Assembly (NCBI GenBank): GCA_022560615.1
Contig: JADFSR010000003.1
Span: 1 to 64,000, forward strand
DNA length: 64,000 nucleotides
From: Gemmatimonadota bacterium
GTDB taxonomy: Bacteria; Gemmatimonadota; Gemmatimonadetes; Longimicrobiales; Gaopeijiaceae
Direction: 5' to 3'
Shown here one piece after another: positions 1-8,866 of the stretch. A model generated the notes under the pieces. That model was given only the letters and a program-made list of their open reading frames with translations. It had not been told where the DNA came from and did no database searches. Within the stretch, counting starts at the first letter, position 1, and the number at the start of each line of letters is the position of its first letter. The position numbers and the translations under genes are program-made.

Positions 1-2
1 GC

Positions 3-269
3 CTGCTCGGGCTCCTGGAACGGGACCCGGTGGGCGAGGCGTGGCGCGCGGATCGGGTGGGCACTTTCCACGTGGAGATGATCCCGGTGGGCACCGCGGA
101 CACGGCCGACCGTCGGACTCGCCTCTACCAGTTTGTCTACCAACTGGCCAACAGGCCGACAGGAGGCGAGGATGCAACGCGCTGCACTGTACGCTCGCGT
201 CTCGACCGAGATGCAGGAGAAGGAGCAAACGATCGAGAGCCAGCTCGCCGCGGTTGTGCGGGACGCTGA
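3..269 (+). CDS. Partial hypothetical protein, C-terminal part, open at the left edge
   Basis: An open frame enters from the left edge and ends at 269. The first ~55 codons read like a real protein (charged, with VETFHV-like beta-strand spacing and a RTRLYQFVYQL helix). The last ~32 codons overlap the start of the recombinase gene, whose ribosome site lies inside this frame. A short frame overlapping a recombinase start would fit a site-specific recombinase cassette. I do not recognise the family and no start codon is inside the window. The overlapping tail may be non-native. Confidence 0.4.
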   Translation: MLGLLERDPVGEAWRADRVGTFHVEMIPVGTADTADRRTRLYQFVYQLANRPTGGEDATRCTVRSRLDRDAGEGANDREPARRGCAGR

Positions 270-1896
270 GCAGCAAGGCTTTCACACCACCGCGGCCCTC
301 ACCTATACGGACGAAGGCTACAGCGGTAGTTATCTCGATCGTCCGGCGCTCGATGAACTGAGGGACCATGCCCGGGAGGGGCGCTTCGATGTCGTGGTGG
401 TGCTCTGCCCCGACCGGCTCGCAAGGAAGTACGCGTACCAGGTCCTGCTCATCGAAGAGCTGAAGCGAGCAGGCGTCGAGGTCCACTTCTGTGAGCGCCC
501 CATCACCGACTCCCCTGACGACCAGCTTCTGCTCCAGATCCAGGGAGCTATCGCCGAGTATGAACGGGCCAAGATCGCGGAGCGTTCGCGGCGGGGGCGC
601 CTACACCGTGCCCGGATGGGTGAGTTGTCCCCGGGCCAGCTCCCCTACGGGTACCGGAGGAACGCGAAGAGATACGGAGGGGACGGCAAGATCCTGATCG
701 ATGAGGATGAGGCCGCCATGGTCCGCCAGGTCTGGGCGTGGTACGCCGAGGAGGGCTTGAGCCTGCACGGCGTCCTTCGCAAGCTCAATGGCTCGGAGTG
801 GAAGACGCGGAGGGGCAAGGATGCCTGGGCGCCCAGCACCGTGCTCCGCATGCTCCATTGTGAGTGGTATATCGGAACCGCCTACTACAACCGCACGAAG
901 AGCACGCGCAGCGAGGGACAGACTCCGAGAAATATCATCACCGAACGCCCGCGGGCTGAATGGATCGAGGTCCCGGTGCCTGCGCTCATTGACGAGCCAC
1001 TCTTCCAGTTCGTGCAACGGCGCATCCAGGAGAACCGCCACTTCGCGAAACGGCGCCTCAAGTACGAGGGCGTCTATCTGCTCCGAGGGCTGCTGAAGTG
1101 CGGGGTGTGCGGAGGTGCCTACGTGGGATCGGGGAAAGCCAGTCCGCGCAGCGGCGGCGGCGAGCGCATCTACCACTACTACAAGTGCGGCAAACAGCCC
1201 GATCCGTTCCCTGACGCCGTCCGGGGCCGCTGCCCTAACGATCCCCTGCGAGCCGCCGGCGTCAACGAGGCCGTCTGGACCTCCGTTCGCGATCTGCTTC
1301 TCGACTCCGACTCCTTCGCCCAAGAGCTGGCAGCGTGGGTCGAGCGGCAGACCACGACGCCCCTCGACCAGGACGCCCGCACCCAGAAGGCCGAAGCCAG
1401 ACTCGATGAACTGACCCGGCAACGGGACCGACTCACGGATGCCTACCAGATCGGGGCACTCGCCCTGGAGCCCTTCCGCACTCGGATCCAGGCTTTGGAA
1501 GCAACCCACGCCGCAGCCGAGCTCGCTCTCGCCGAGATCAAGACCAAGCACCTCGAGTTGGAGCTCGTCCGCAGTCGCGCCCTCGGTGCCCAGGAAGTGA
1601 TCTCCGCACTCAAGGCCAACCTCCTCGACGCCGACTTCGACACCCAACAGACGATCCTCCGCCTCCTCGTAGAACGCGTCGTGGTCCACGGGCAGAACCT
1701 CGAAATCCACCTCGCCGTTCCAGTGTCAAGTAATTCCGCTTTGACATCCAAAGACCTGAAGGAAGCTGAGCGCCCCGACTTGAGCGTCGCGTGGTGCACC
1801 CGGGCTGGTGCGGCACAGGGTCGTGCGGACGGCACGGATGAAGATCCGCAGGACGGCGCTGGCGATGTCAGGGCTGCCCTCCAGGAAGGGACGTAG
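172..1896 (+). CDS. Large serine recombinase with a foreign 3' tail
   Basis: Site-specific DNA recombinase of the large serine (resolvase/invertase) family. The ATG at 172 is chosen because AGGAGG lies 5 nt upstream (161-166); an in-frame start at 133 would add 13 residues without support. The resolvase domain spans about residues 1-150, with the catalytic Ser11 in ARVST. A recombinase domain follows at about 165-300. A zinc ribbon begins with KCGVCGG near residue 309, and a coiled coil lies at about 400-500. Family-like sequence ends at an ERVVVHGQNLEIHL stretch near residue 515. The remaining ~57 residues are antisense to an IS91-type transposase remnant, so the native stop has been lost. 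It may mark an old integrated element, but no attachment site could be defined. Confidence 0.85.
   Translation: MQRAALYARVSTEMQEKEQTIESQLAAVVRDAEQQGFHTTAALTYTDEGYSGSYLDRPALDELRDHAREGRFDVVVVLCPDRLARKYAYQVLLIEELKRAGVEVHFCERPITDSPDDQLLLQIQGAIAEYERAKIAERSRRGRLHRARMGELSPGQLPYGYRRNAKRYGGDGKILIDEDEAAMVRQVWAWYAEEGLSLHGVLRKLNGSEWKTRRGKDAWAPSTVLRMLHCEWYIGTAYYNRTKSTRSEGQTPRNIITERPRAEWIEVPVPALIDEPLFQFVQRRIQENRHFAKRRLKYEGVYLLRGLLKCGVCGGAYVGSGKASPRSGGGERIYHYYKCGKQPDPFPDAVRGRCPNDPLRAAGVNEAVWTSVRDLLLDSDSFAQELAAWVERQTTTPLDQDARTQKAEARLDELTRQRDRLTDAYQIGALALEPFRTRIQALEATHAAAELALAEIKTKHLELELVRSRALGAQEVISALKANLLDADFDTQQTILRLLVERVVVHGQNLEIHLAVPVSSNSALTSKDLKEAERPDLSVAWCTRAGAAQGRADGTDEDPQDGAGDVRAALQEGT
1724..1746. 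repeat. Short inverted repeat at the recombinase/IS91 junction
   Basis: TGTCAAG and TTTGACA face each other across 9 nt (one mismatch in seven). They sit where recombinase homology stops and the antisense transposase remnant begins. The pair may be a scar or an element end, but no partner copy was seen at the other side of the transposase. Confidence 0.35.
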
Positions 1897-2325
1897 CCGC
1901 TTCGGAAGGCTCAACACCCACTGTCGCACAGGAAGGTGAGGCAGCACGTGATCGGTGACGTGGGCGGCGACCTCGGCCATACGCCGCGTATTACATGACG
2001 GGCAGACGCCCCGCGTCGCGCATGAGAACGCGAGGAGCCGTTCGTGGCCACAGTCCTCACACCGTACCCTGGCGAAACCGTGGGCGAGGATACCACAGCG
2101 TAGGTACGCTCGCAGATCTTTCTCCACCCACGAGGGCACACCGTAGCCCATGGCATCGCTCTCGGTGGCTTGGGCGAGGAACGTCTCTAGATGGTGCTGC
2201 ACCACCGGATAGAGTGGTGTAGCGGTCGGCCGGCGTGATCGATAGACGTGCTGGGAGCCGACCCAGTCGCGTGCACAGCGGGCGTCGTGTCCGTATCGAG
2301 GGAGTCGCTGAGCCGGGGTCGCCAT
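1726..2325 (-). pseudogene. IS91-family transposase, N-terminal remnant
   Basis: This is the amino-terminal ~195 residues of an IS91-type rolling-circle transposase. It carries the zinc-binding module: a CEDCGHE pair of cysteines followed by CATRGVCPSCN and a helical segment near RQWVLSLPKRLR. Complete relatives are roughly 350-450 residues and go on to a catalytic tyrosine domain. Here the frame stops a few codons after FLQVFG, so the catalytic half is missing. It is convergent with the serine recombinase and has destroyed that gene's 3' end. A second, shorter relic of a related transposase lies at 50581-50772 in the same orientation. Confidence 0.85.
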
Positions 2326-2553
2326 CGCGGAGCTTGCCCCCGAACCCGGGGCGTTACCATGGGCGAGCGGGCAGCCGCACGTCCGTCTACCTGGACGATG
2401 TACGCTTCAAGCGCGACGTGAGGAGGACTGGGAGGACTTCGCCTACTTTGGTAGGTAGGAATAATCACAAGGAAGGGATAGCTGGCCATGAATGACCGAC
2501 CTGGATGGTGACGGTGTTCTAAGCCACGACGATCTCCTGGCCTACCCACACAC

Positions 2554-2679
2554 CCGAATAGAGACCGAAGACACTCTGAGGCGATCCTCGTGCGTGACAG
2601 GGCCGATTTGACTGTGCGGGGCCGCTGTGGACGGATCTTGCTCGCGCTCTGCTGACCTGCGCCGCATCTTGATCGCATG
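2554..2679 (+). repeat. Direct repeat, copy 1 (about 127 bp)
   Basis: About 90 percent identical, by eye, to 3437-3563, with three single-base gaps. It begins at CCGAATAGA and ends at an ATG. In copy 2 that ATG is the start of a kinase stub; here the sequence after it is unrelated. It looks like a duplicated upstream region. The rest of 2326-2813 shows no convincing gene. Confidence 0.8.
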
Positions 2680-2813
2680 GGCAACTCCCATCCGATCACC
2701 CTCGTGAGTGATAGCGTCGCGTCGATCCCATCACTCGGCAAGCTGAGTGACGAGGTGGCAGGCGTGCTGATCTACGCTTAGTGTTCGGTGACGGTCTGAG
2801 TCCGAGGTGAACT

Positions 2814-3355
2814 GTGTCTGCTCTTTGCTGCTTCCGAGTGCTTTCCGCCTTCCCCGCGATGCTGGTCCTGATCAGCTGCAGCACAGAACAACCGGTCCCT
2901 GACCAGGAAACAGAGGCGCGGCCCCGCCCGCCCCGGAGGAGGGAGCCCTACTACCCCTCGGATGCCTGCCCGTCCCGGAAGCCACGCTGGGATACCTAGC
3001 CGAAGCCCTAGCCGACGACGGAGTAACGCTCCGTCACGCGTGGGCATTCATGTCGCCGGGGGCGTATAGGGGCCAGTTGTTCTATTACATCGCTGCCGAA
3101 GTAGATGCCGAAGGCTACAGGGGAGACGACGACATAGGCTTGTGGACGGCCTTTGGCCTTCACGACGGCGCCGACAGCGGCCCCACCATGGCTGTGGGTC
3201 TGGTCGCCCGACGCGTGTCTTCGTTCGGGACAGCCTCACGGGCACCGATTGTCGCCACCAGTTGGCCGGGAGTGGCCGCCGCTACAGCGTGTGTCCGCTG
3301 GTCAGTGGCCAACGAACAGGAAAACCGACCACCAGCACCGATTCCAGATCGGTAG
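2814..3355 (+). pseudogene. Frameshifted small lipoprotein, unknown function
   Basis: A GTG at 2814 opens a signal peptide ending in a lipobox (LVLISC). After about 30 codons the frame turns implausible. The +2 frame from 2912 to 3355 then reads naturally: an Ala/Pro-rich linker, a LGYLAEALADDGVTLRHA stretch, then MSPGAYRGQLFYYIAAEVDA. A single-base change near 2905-2915 would join the two into one exported lipoprotein of roughly 180 residues. It is either a decayed gene or a sequencing error. It lies between the two copies of the ~127-bp repeat. The family is not recognised. Confidence 0.5.
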
Positions 3356-3436
3356 ACGCGATTCGATTCGAGTGGAAACGGTGTAGCGATCTACCGGCTG
3401 ATGTCAGTTGACGCCGAACGTGATGCTGGCCCGGAA

Positions 3437-3563
3437 CCGAATAGATACCGAAAACGCTCTGAGGCGATCCTCGTGCGTCACAGGGCCGATTTGGCGGTGC
3501 GGGGGCCGCTGTAGACGGGATCTCCTCGCGCTCTGCTGACCTGTGCCGCATCTTGAGCGCATG
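3437..3563 (+). repeat. Direct repeat, copy 2 (about 127 bp), leading into a kinase start
   Basis: Partner of 2554-2679. It ends exactly at the ATG (3561-3563) of the kinase stub, so it is the 5' region of a serine/threonine kinase gene. Several paralogous kinase genes per genome are common in this kind of bacterium, which would explain a repeated leader. Confidence 0.8.
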
Positions 3564-3644
3564 AGCGAAGCCATCACCCGCCTGAACGCAGCCCTAGAAG
3601 GCCGCTACCGCATCGAGTCTGAACTCGGCGAAGGCGGCATGGCG
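3561..3644 (+). pseudogene. Serine/threonine protein kinase, N-terminal stub
   Basis: From the ATG at 3561 about 28 codons match the start of a PknB-like kinase: LNAALEGRYRIESELGEGG, the beginning of the glycine-rich ATP loop. Homology stops right after GEGGMA, where a normal kinase continues with VYLA and the VAIK lysine. The frame runs on to 3923 but with sequence antisense to the neighbouring plug-like gene. The kinase has therefore been removed by a deletion or rearrangement, leaving only its leader and first codons. Confidence 0.65.
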
Positions 3645-3710
3645 GGAAGGCACCCTGGTAAAAGAAGGGTTTCGGCCGAGCCGGGGAGGGTACCCCGCAG
3701 AGAGGGCGGG

Positions 3711-4493
3711 TCAACAGATCGGGTTAGGTCTAATCTCGCCCTGCTTCGTTCGGGCGATCTGGTCTATGAACCATCTGCTGTACACGCGCACCCGGCTGCC
3801 GTTGTTAAAGACCTCGATCAGCCAGAGGTCAGACGGCTCATAAGCCTCGAGCTCCCGCGCGCCGGCGCTGGGGCTCACATCGTCGATGCAGATGCGCACC
3901 CTCGATCTGCCGAGCCGACATAGATCCCGCTGGTCGTCGCAGGGGTGAGCTGTGGCGATCCGTCGCACGAGGGCGTAGGCGGAGGACTCCGTGCTCAGAG
4001 CGAGCTCATCGTGCTCGATGAGTCGGATCCTGTTACCGCGCCGGCGCCGACGCTGTTCGAGGCGGTCGTGAAGGACCGCGAGGCCAGCCAGCGCCTCCGG
4101 GTCGCGGTGCAGCTGGATCGTCGTCGAGCCCTGCTCGGCCTCAGGCCCCAGAGTGATGCGCACCGGCTGATATCCCATGGCCCCGACGATGAGCTCGTAA
4201 CCCCAGTCCCGAATGAACGAAAGGCTGAAGTCCCCCAGCGAGTCGGTCAGAACGCTGAGGCCCGAGAGCGACGCCGTCATATGCACGCCCTGCAGTGGCT
4301 CTTGGGACACGGCGTCCACGACGTGGCCGCGGAGCACAGTGCGCTCCTGGCCACTTGTGGGGGCTGCGAGACCCAGCAGCGGCAGCATGACAGTCAAGAA
4401 CCGCACCGCTGCGGAAACGACGAGCGCAGATGGCCCAACTCCATCGACATGGTGATTGACGATTGCGCGCGCCCGGTTGAAGATGTTCGGCAA
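3711..4493 (-). CDS. Exported carboxypeptidase-regulatory / TonB-plug-like protein
   Basis: 260 residues. A hydrophobic signal segment lies around residues 25-48, ending in a SGQ cleavage region. A carboxypeptidase-regulatory-like beta-sandwich follows (about 52-115; RGHVVDAVSQEPLQGV, then a GYQPVRITL strand). The C-terminal region (about 180-255) has two cysteine pairs near CDDQRDLC and an RICIDDVSP strand, like the plug-type ends of envelope proteins in this lineage. The large protein at 61766-64000 has the same architecture. The role is probably outer-membrane or cell-surface, and the substrate is unknown. Its 3' end abuts the kinase remnant. The start may be further in, at the methionine before the signal core. 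Confidence 0.6.
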   Translation of the reverse strand: MPNIFNRARAIVNHHVDGVGPSALVVSAAVRFLTVMLPLLGLAAPTSGQERTVLRGHVVDAVSQEPLQGVHMTASLSGLSVLTDSLGDFSLSFIRDWGYELIVGAMGYQPVRITLGPEAEQGSTTIQLHRDPEALAGLAVLHDRLEQRRRRRGNRIRLIEHDELALSTESSAYALVRRIATAHPCDDQRDLCRLGRSRVRICIDDVSPSAGARELEAYEPSDLWLIEVFNNGSRVRVYSRWFIDQIARTKQGEIRPNPIC

Positions 4494-4732
4494 CCTAACC
4501 GGGGCGCCGTAGGTCGGGAAAGGTGCCCAGAGGCTGCCCCTCAGTCTCCGCCGGGCGGGTCGAGGTGGCCGAATGGCTCAGCTTGTCCGGGCAGACAGCG
4601 GGGGGGGCAGGAGTCGAACTCGTCGGGCGGCGACTGATCGAACACGAACTCTGGGATGGGCTCGGACTCGGTGGGATCGAAGGCCGGAGTCTGACCCAGG
4701 AAGGCACCTTACCGAGCGGGATCAACACTACC

Positions 4733-5255
4733 CTACTCATCGACGTCCATGATCACGATCGTGATCTTCGAGTCCCGCTCAGTGCGAGCCCCCCAATGCT
4801 CGGGGTCCTGGGCGCCTAGCATCGCTCGCAGGAAGCTCGGGTCCTGCTTGATCTTCCGGCCAGCCAGATTGCCATGCTTGTCGTAGATCCGCTCTTCAAA
4901 GCCGTGCAAGGCTCGGTATTCAGCGACCGCGTTCCAGCGCTCTACGATCTCCTCCCTGATGTCGGCCAGGATCGCTGCAAACTGCGCATCCCTCTTTTTC
5001 CATTTCCGCGGTGTCGACGGGTCGATCCCTATGGCTGAGCACGCGACAATACTGTTCCCGGTGGCCGATCAACGCTTTGAGGTAGACCGAGGCCGCGGGT
5101 GATACCGTGACCGAGTCGAGCAACTCCTCCTCCTCCTGCGTTATCACTCTCGGCGTCGGCTCCCAATCCGCCAGGGTTCGGGCTATCTCGGGTCGTTCGG
5201 TGGCCTCAGGTAGGGTCGAGTTGCCGTCGACCACCGCGAGCTCGTGCTCTTTCAT
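4733..5255 (-). pseudogene. Frameshifted gene resembling a phage terminase small subunit
   Basis: The ATG at 5255 has AGGAG 5 nt upstream. Codons run well to MEK, then a run of five A (T5 on the plus strand, 4995-4999) shifts the frame. Removing one A restores a 173-residue protein to the stop at 4733, and the span of 523 nt equals 3n+1, as a single insertion predicts. The restored part has an AILADIREEIVERW helix, a YDKHGNLAGRKIKQDPSFLRAML segment and an acidic DVDE end. That pattern, a Lys/Asp-rich turn followed by LRAMLGAQDPEHW, resembles the C-terminus of phage terminase small subunits. This is pattern similarity only. Further coding-like sequence continues downstream (4541-4709) in another frame. 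Confidence 0.45.
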
Positions 5256-5426
5256 ACCTGCTCCTCTAGATCGGAATCGAATCCCGTGCTCTGCTCGCAA
5301 TTGTGCTCGCAACAGGAGGGGGTTTGGTGGCTATTTCGGGTCGGAGGGGAGGTGCAGCCTGCCCTCGCCGTCCTTAGATTGTCCACGTTTCTACTGCAAG
5401 AACCACCTAGCGAGAGTGCCAACTCC

Positions 5427-6743
5427 ATGATGCGACGACATCTGCCCATTCTTCTGTTCACGCTAGGCGCGTGCGCCACCCCCGCTTCGGCGCCCGCGCG
5501 CACCAGCGCCGGAACGCCGGCCTACTCCGATGCCGCCACCATCAGCGCCGAGCTGATCGATGTCTACGACGACGTGCGGGTCGCGGGGCTGGAGGACCGC
5601 CGCTTCAACCACGGGACGTACTGGCGCGCGGTCGCGCCGTACTTGGGCGGAAACGTCAGCTCCACGCGCGCGGGTCAGAGTGTCGAGGGCCGTGAGATCA
5701 GGCATCTCACGTTCGGGTCGGGTCCGACGACCGTCCTGCTCTGGTCGCAGATGCACGGCGACGAGAGTACCGCGTCGATGGCGCTCGCGGACATCACCCG
5801 GTTCTTCCACGAACGCGGTGATCATCCGGTGGCTCGGCGCATCGCGCAGGGCGCCACGGTCCACATGATCCCGATGCTCAACCCGGACGGCGCGCAGCGC
5901 TTTCAGCGCCGGAACGCACAGGGCATCGACGTTAACCGCGACGCACGCCGGTTGCAGACACCCGAAGGGCGGGTCCTAAAGGCTGTAACGGACGCGCTAG
6001 GGCCGGACTTCGGCTTCAACCTGCACGATCAGGGTGCGGCGGTGCGCGTCGCGGGCACCGACAGGGGCGTCGCGATCGCGCTGCTGGCCCCGGCATTCAA
6101 CGCGGCTCGCGAAGTCGACGCGAAGCGGCGGCGCGCGATGCAGGTCGCCTCGCTGCTCATCGAAGCGATGGACCCGCTGGTGAGCGGCCACATCGCAAAG
6201 TACGACGACACCTTCAACCCCCGTGCGTTCGGTGATCTGATGGGGGTGTGGGGCGCGAGCACCGTGCTGATCGAGTCAGGCGCGTGGCCCGACGACCCGC
6301 AGAAGCAGCACCTGCGCGAGACGAACTTCGTCGGCATTCTGAACGCTCTGGACGCCATCGCCACTGGCCGCTACACGGAGTACGACCCGGACGACTACGA
6401 ACGGCTGGCATACAACGGCCGCCGGGTCGCGGACCTGCTCATCTCGGGCGGGACGATCGCGGTACCAGGTGCCCCCACACTCGAAGCCGACATCCTGCTC
6501 AACTACGACAGGCCGCTCTTGAAGGAGGGCGGCGTCATCGTAGACATCGGCGACATGGGCGAAGCCGAAGCCCAGGACACGCTGCTGGTGGATGGTCTCT
6601 ATCTGATACCGAGCAGCCGAGCGCTGGACGACGAAGGAGGCCTGAATACCGGGGCCCCCGCCCACTTCATCGTGGCCGAGGACTCGGAGGGCCGCCGCAT
6701 CCGCTTCCGCTTCGAGGGGGGGCCGCCGAAGCGGGAAGAGTAG
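5427..6743 (+). CDS. Lipoprotein M14-type zinc carboxypeptidase-like enzyme
   Basis: 438 residues from the ATG at 5427, which opens directly on a signal peptide with a lipobox (Cys16, LGAC). Upstream in-frame starts would add a sequence with no signal. M14 features are visible: the zinc motif HGDE (His110, Glu113), NPDG at 152-155, an RRN substrate-binding stretch near 162, a third zinc ligand in NLHDQ (His200), and the general-base glutamate in LIESG (Glu283). Such enzymes remove residues from peptides or peptidoglycan-derived substrates outside the cytoplasm. It is convergent with the cytochrome gene at 6788. The substrate cannot be told from sequence. Confidence 0.85.
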   Translation: MMRRHLPILLFTLGACATPASAPARTSAGTPAYSDAATISAELIDVYDDVRVAGLEDRRFNHGTYWRAVAPYLGGNVSSTRAGQSVEGREIRHLTFGSGPTTVLLWSQMHGDESTASMALADITRFFHERGDHPVARRIAQGATVHMIPMLNPDGAQRFQRRNAQGIDVNRDARRLQTPEGRVLKAVTDALGPDFGFNLHDQGAAVRVAGTDRGVAIALLAPAFNAAREVDAKRRRAMQVASLLIEAMDPLVSGHIAKYDDTFNPRAFGDLMGVWGASTVLIESGAWPDDPQKQHLRETNFVGILNALDAIATGRYTEYDPDDYERLAYNGRRVADLLISGGTIAVPGAPTLEADILLNYDRPLLKEGGVIVDIGDMGEAEAQDTLLVDGLYLIPSSRALDDEGGLNTGAPAHFIVAEDSEGRRIRFRFEGGPPKREE

Positions 6744-6787
6744 GCCGACGCGCGCGGTATCCGGGATCGCTACGGCCGGCCTCGCCG

Positions 6788-8464
6788 CTAAAGCACCTTC
6801 AGGTACTCGAGCAGCGCGCATTTCTGCTCTTCGGTCAGCATGCGGAATTCGTGTCCCGCGTTGGAGCGTCCCGGCTCACGCGTGTCGTAGAGGGCGCTTC
6901 GCGACCAAGGCTCGTATCCCTTTGGATAGCGATACACTCCGTCGTGGCCGAGCGCGCCCGCGATCCCCACGAGCTCGTAGTCGAGCATGTGCCCGCCCAC
7001 GTAGAAGCGCTCGGGTCGCTGCTCTGCATGCATCAGGTGCCACAGCGTTGGCACGGAGCCGTTGTGCAGATAGGGAGCGGTGGCCCAAAGGCCACCGAGG
7101 TCCGGCGCTATGTATCCTCCGCCGTTCAACGGCTCGATGTGCTCCAAGTAGCCCACTTCCCCCAGGAGTGCTGAGAGCTCCTCGTGCTGCGCGGTAGCCC
7201 AGCGCACGGAGTCGGTCAGCATTCGGTCCTGCGGGGTGAGACGATTAGGGTGGACCAGGAGCCGGACGTCGCTCAGGCCCTCCGAGTACTCTCCGTGGCA
7301 CGAAGCGCACGCGGTCTCAAAGACGTCCGCGCCCCTTAGCGCGAGCGCGCGATCGACGGTCCCTGGGAACGGAGGTGACTCGGTCGTGTGCAGGAAGTCG
7401 AGAACCTCCCGCATTTCGGGGATCCTTTCAAGGGCGTCCTGCGGAGGAACGCCCTGTGACGCTGTAATCTGGAGCGAAGTAACAGCCGCGAGGTCATCGA
7501 GGTGATCCGCGTCGACGTCAGATCGCTTCATGGCGCCGTAGCGCTCGCTCGCCGGTGCCGCCAAGACTCCATCGATCAACAGCGACCGCCGCATCGTGGT
7601 CCCAGCTAGGTCCGGGGCCGACGTCCACGCCACCTGATGCGCCCGAGAATCGCTGCGGAGCGCACCCATCGAGAAGCGGACTGAGCCAAGACTATTCGAG
7701 AGCCCCGGTCCTCCAGGCAACAGCCTTCCGAACTCTTCGGCCCGGAATGCCAGTTGCTCGCGAGCGGAGCTGGAGGCGAACTTCCGAAGCGTGGAGAGCT
7801 CGCGCTCCGAGACTTCGGGGAAGAGCACCGCGATCGTGGCGATCAAGGAATCCGGCGTCTCGAGCTCGCGCTGCAACGCGGCAAAGGCGCCGTCCGAATA
7901 GGCGCTCAGGTCGATCGACGCGTTCGGCAGCCCGAGCCACACCTCGCCAGTCGGCCGTCCGTCGGCGCCGAAGAGGGGTCCGGCGTGGCACGTCGCGCAC
8001 CCCAGGTTCGCGACCTCGATCTCGACGGCCGGGAAGCCTCGCCTCGCCATCCCGGCGAGCATGCCCATGGGGCGTTCGAATCGAGGCTGTGGTCCGGTCC
8101 AGTTGGCCACGGCCGTCGGTCGAATGAAGCCGTACTCCTCGAACACTCGGTCGAGCGTACGCCGATTGATCGGAGCCCCATCGCTCAGATGGCGATCCCT
8201 CACCAGCGCCGCACCGACCAACTTCCACGGCCATACGTTGCGACGGAGGTTGTCCGTGGTGAGGCTACCGAAGTCGTCGAACAGGAAGCGCACCTGACCG
8301 CGAACGTTCGACGGCGCGGTAGCGAAGGCTCCGTGCTCGCTCAGCAGCTCCATGCCTTGGGGCTCGGCCTCCGCGTAGCCACGCATGAAGCGGCCAGGCA
8401 GGTGGCATCCGGCCAGAGTAGTGACCAGCAGCGTGATGAGTAGCGGTGCTCGTATGCGGTCCAT
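6788..8464 (-). CDS. Dihaem cytochrome c lipoprotein (cytochrome c peroxidase-like)
   Basis: 558 residues from the ATG at 8464, with GGGAGG upstream. The next in-frame start (8536) would bury the signal peptide. Lipobox Cys20 (LAGC) indicates membrane anchoring. Two haem c sites are visible: CATCH at 156-160 and CASCH at 386-390. The C-terminal domain has PYLHNGSVPTLWHLM, typical of the peroxidase/MauG/YhjA group and of uncharacterised dihaem cytochromes. It probably transfers electrons in the periplasm. It is the last of four consecutive minus-strand lipoprotein genes and may take electrons from the PQQ-type dehydrogenase next to it. True peroxidase activity is unproven. Confidence 0.85.
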   Translation of the reverse strand: MDRIRAPLLITLLVTTLAGCHLPGRFMRGYAEAEPQGMELLSEHGAFATAPSNVRGQVRFLFDDFGSLTTDNLRRNVWPWKLVGAALVRDRHLSDGAPINRRTLDRVFEEYGFIRPTAVANWTGPQPRFERPMGMLAGMARRGFPAVEIEVANLGCATCHAGPLFGADGRPTGEVWLGLPNASIDLSAYSDGAFAALQRELETPDSLIATIAVLFPEVSERELSTLRKFASSSAREQLAFRAEEFGRLLPGGPGLSNSLGSVRFSMGALRSDSRAHQVAWTSAPDLAGTTMRRSLLIDGVLAAPASERYGAMKRSDVDADHLDDLAAVTSLQITASQGVPPQDALERIPEMREVLDFLHTTESPPFPGTVDRALALRGADVFETACASCHGEYSEGLSDVRLLVHPNRLTPQDRMLTDSVRWATAQHEELSALLGEVGYLEHIEPLNGGGYIAPDLGGLWATAPYLHNGSVPTLWHLMHAEQRPERFYVGGHMLDYELVGIAGALGHDGVYRYPKGYEPWSRSALYDTREPGRSNAGHEFRMLTEEQKCALLEYLKVL

Positions 8465-8537
8465 GTCATGCCTCCCTCGTCCATTGTGCTCACGGGGAGG
8501 ATACCGCGGAGCGCCAGGCGCCTCCGTACGACTCATG

Positions 8538-8562
8538 ACGTAGCGTCACGCCACCGCTACGT
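8538..8562. promoter_or_regulatory. Perfect 8-bp inverted repeat upstream of the cytochrome gene
   Basis: ACGTAGCG and CGCTACGT are separated by 9 nt and lie 74-98 nt upstream of the cytochrome start. There is no U-tract, so an operator is more likely than a terminator. The rest of the 400-nt gap (8465-8866) shows no convincing gene. Confidence 0.4.
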
Positions 8563-8866
8563 AGAGGCGAGAGGCGTTTCCGGCGCCGAGCAGCTCGTGA
8601 CGCGGTCGCGCTACTTCATCCAGAGCACGCCGCCCTCGGCGGCGCCGAACCGCGTAACGGCACAGCCAAAAGGGATCGCCCTATGTCACTACCACTCCAG
8701 AAGGCAAGCCGAGGCTGGCAAGCTCAGCCCAGAAGAACGCCATGACATTCCCGGTGGGTCGTAACCGTACGCATCGATACGCCGGTGGCCAGGTCGAACG
8801 CCTGCGGCATGCTCACCGCCGCCGGCGAGCACCATCGACGGAAGTCGACCTGCACCGAGAAGGTGC

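Noticed and set aside
601-1710. Long minus-strand open frame of 369 codons over the recombinase
   Set aside because: It is antisense to a well-supported recombinase and has no recognisable domain. High GC makes long shadow frames common here.
4595-4630. tRNA-like T-arm (GAGTTCGACTCCTG on the minus strand)
   Set aside because: No matching acceptor, D-arm or anticodon arm could be folded around it, and the flanking bases do not pair.
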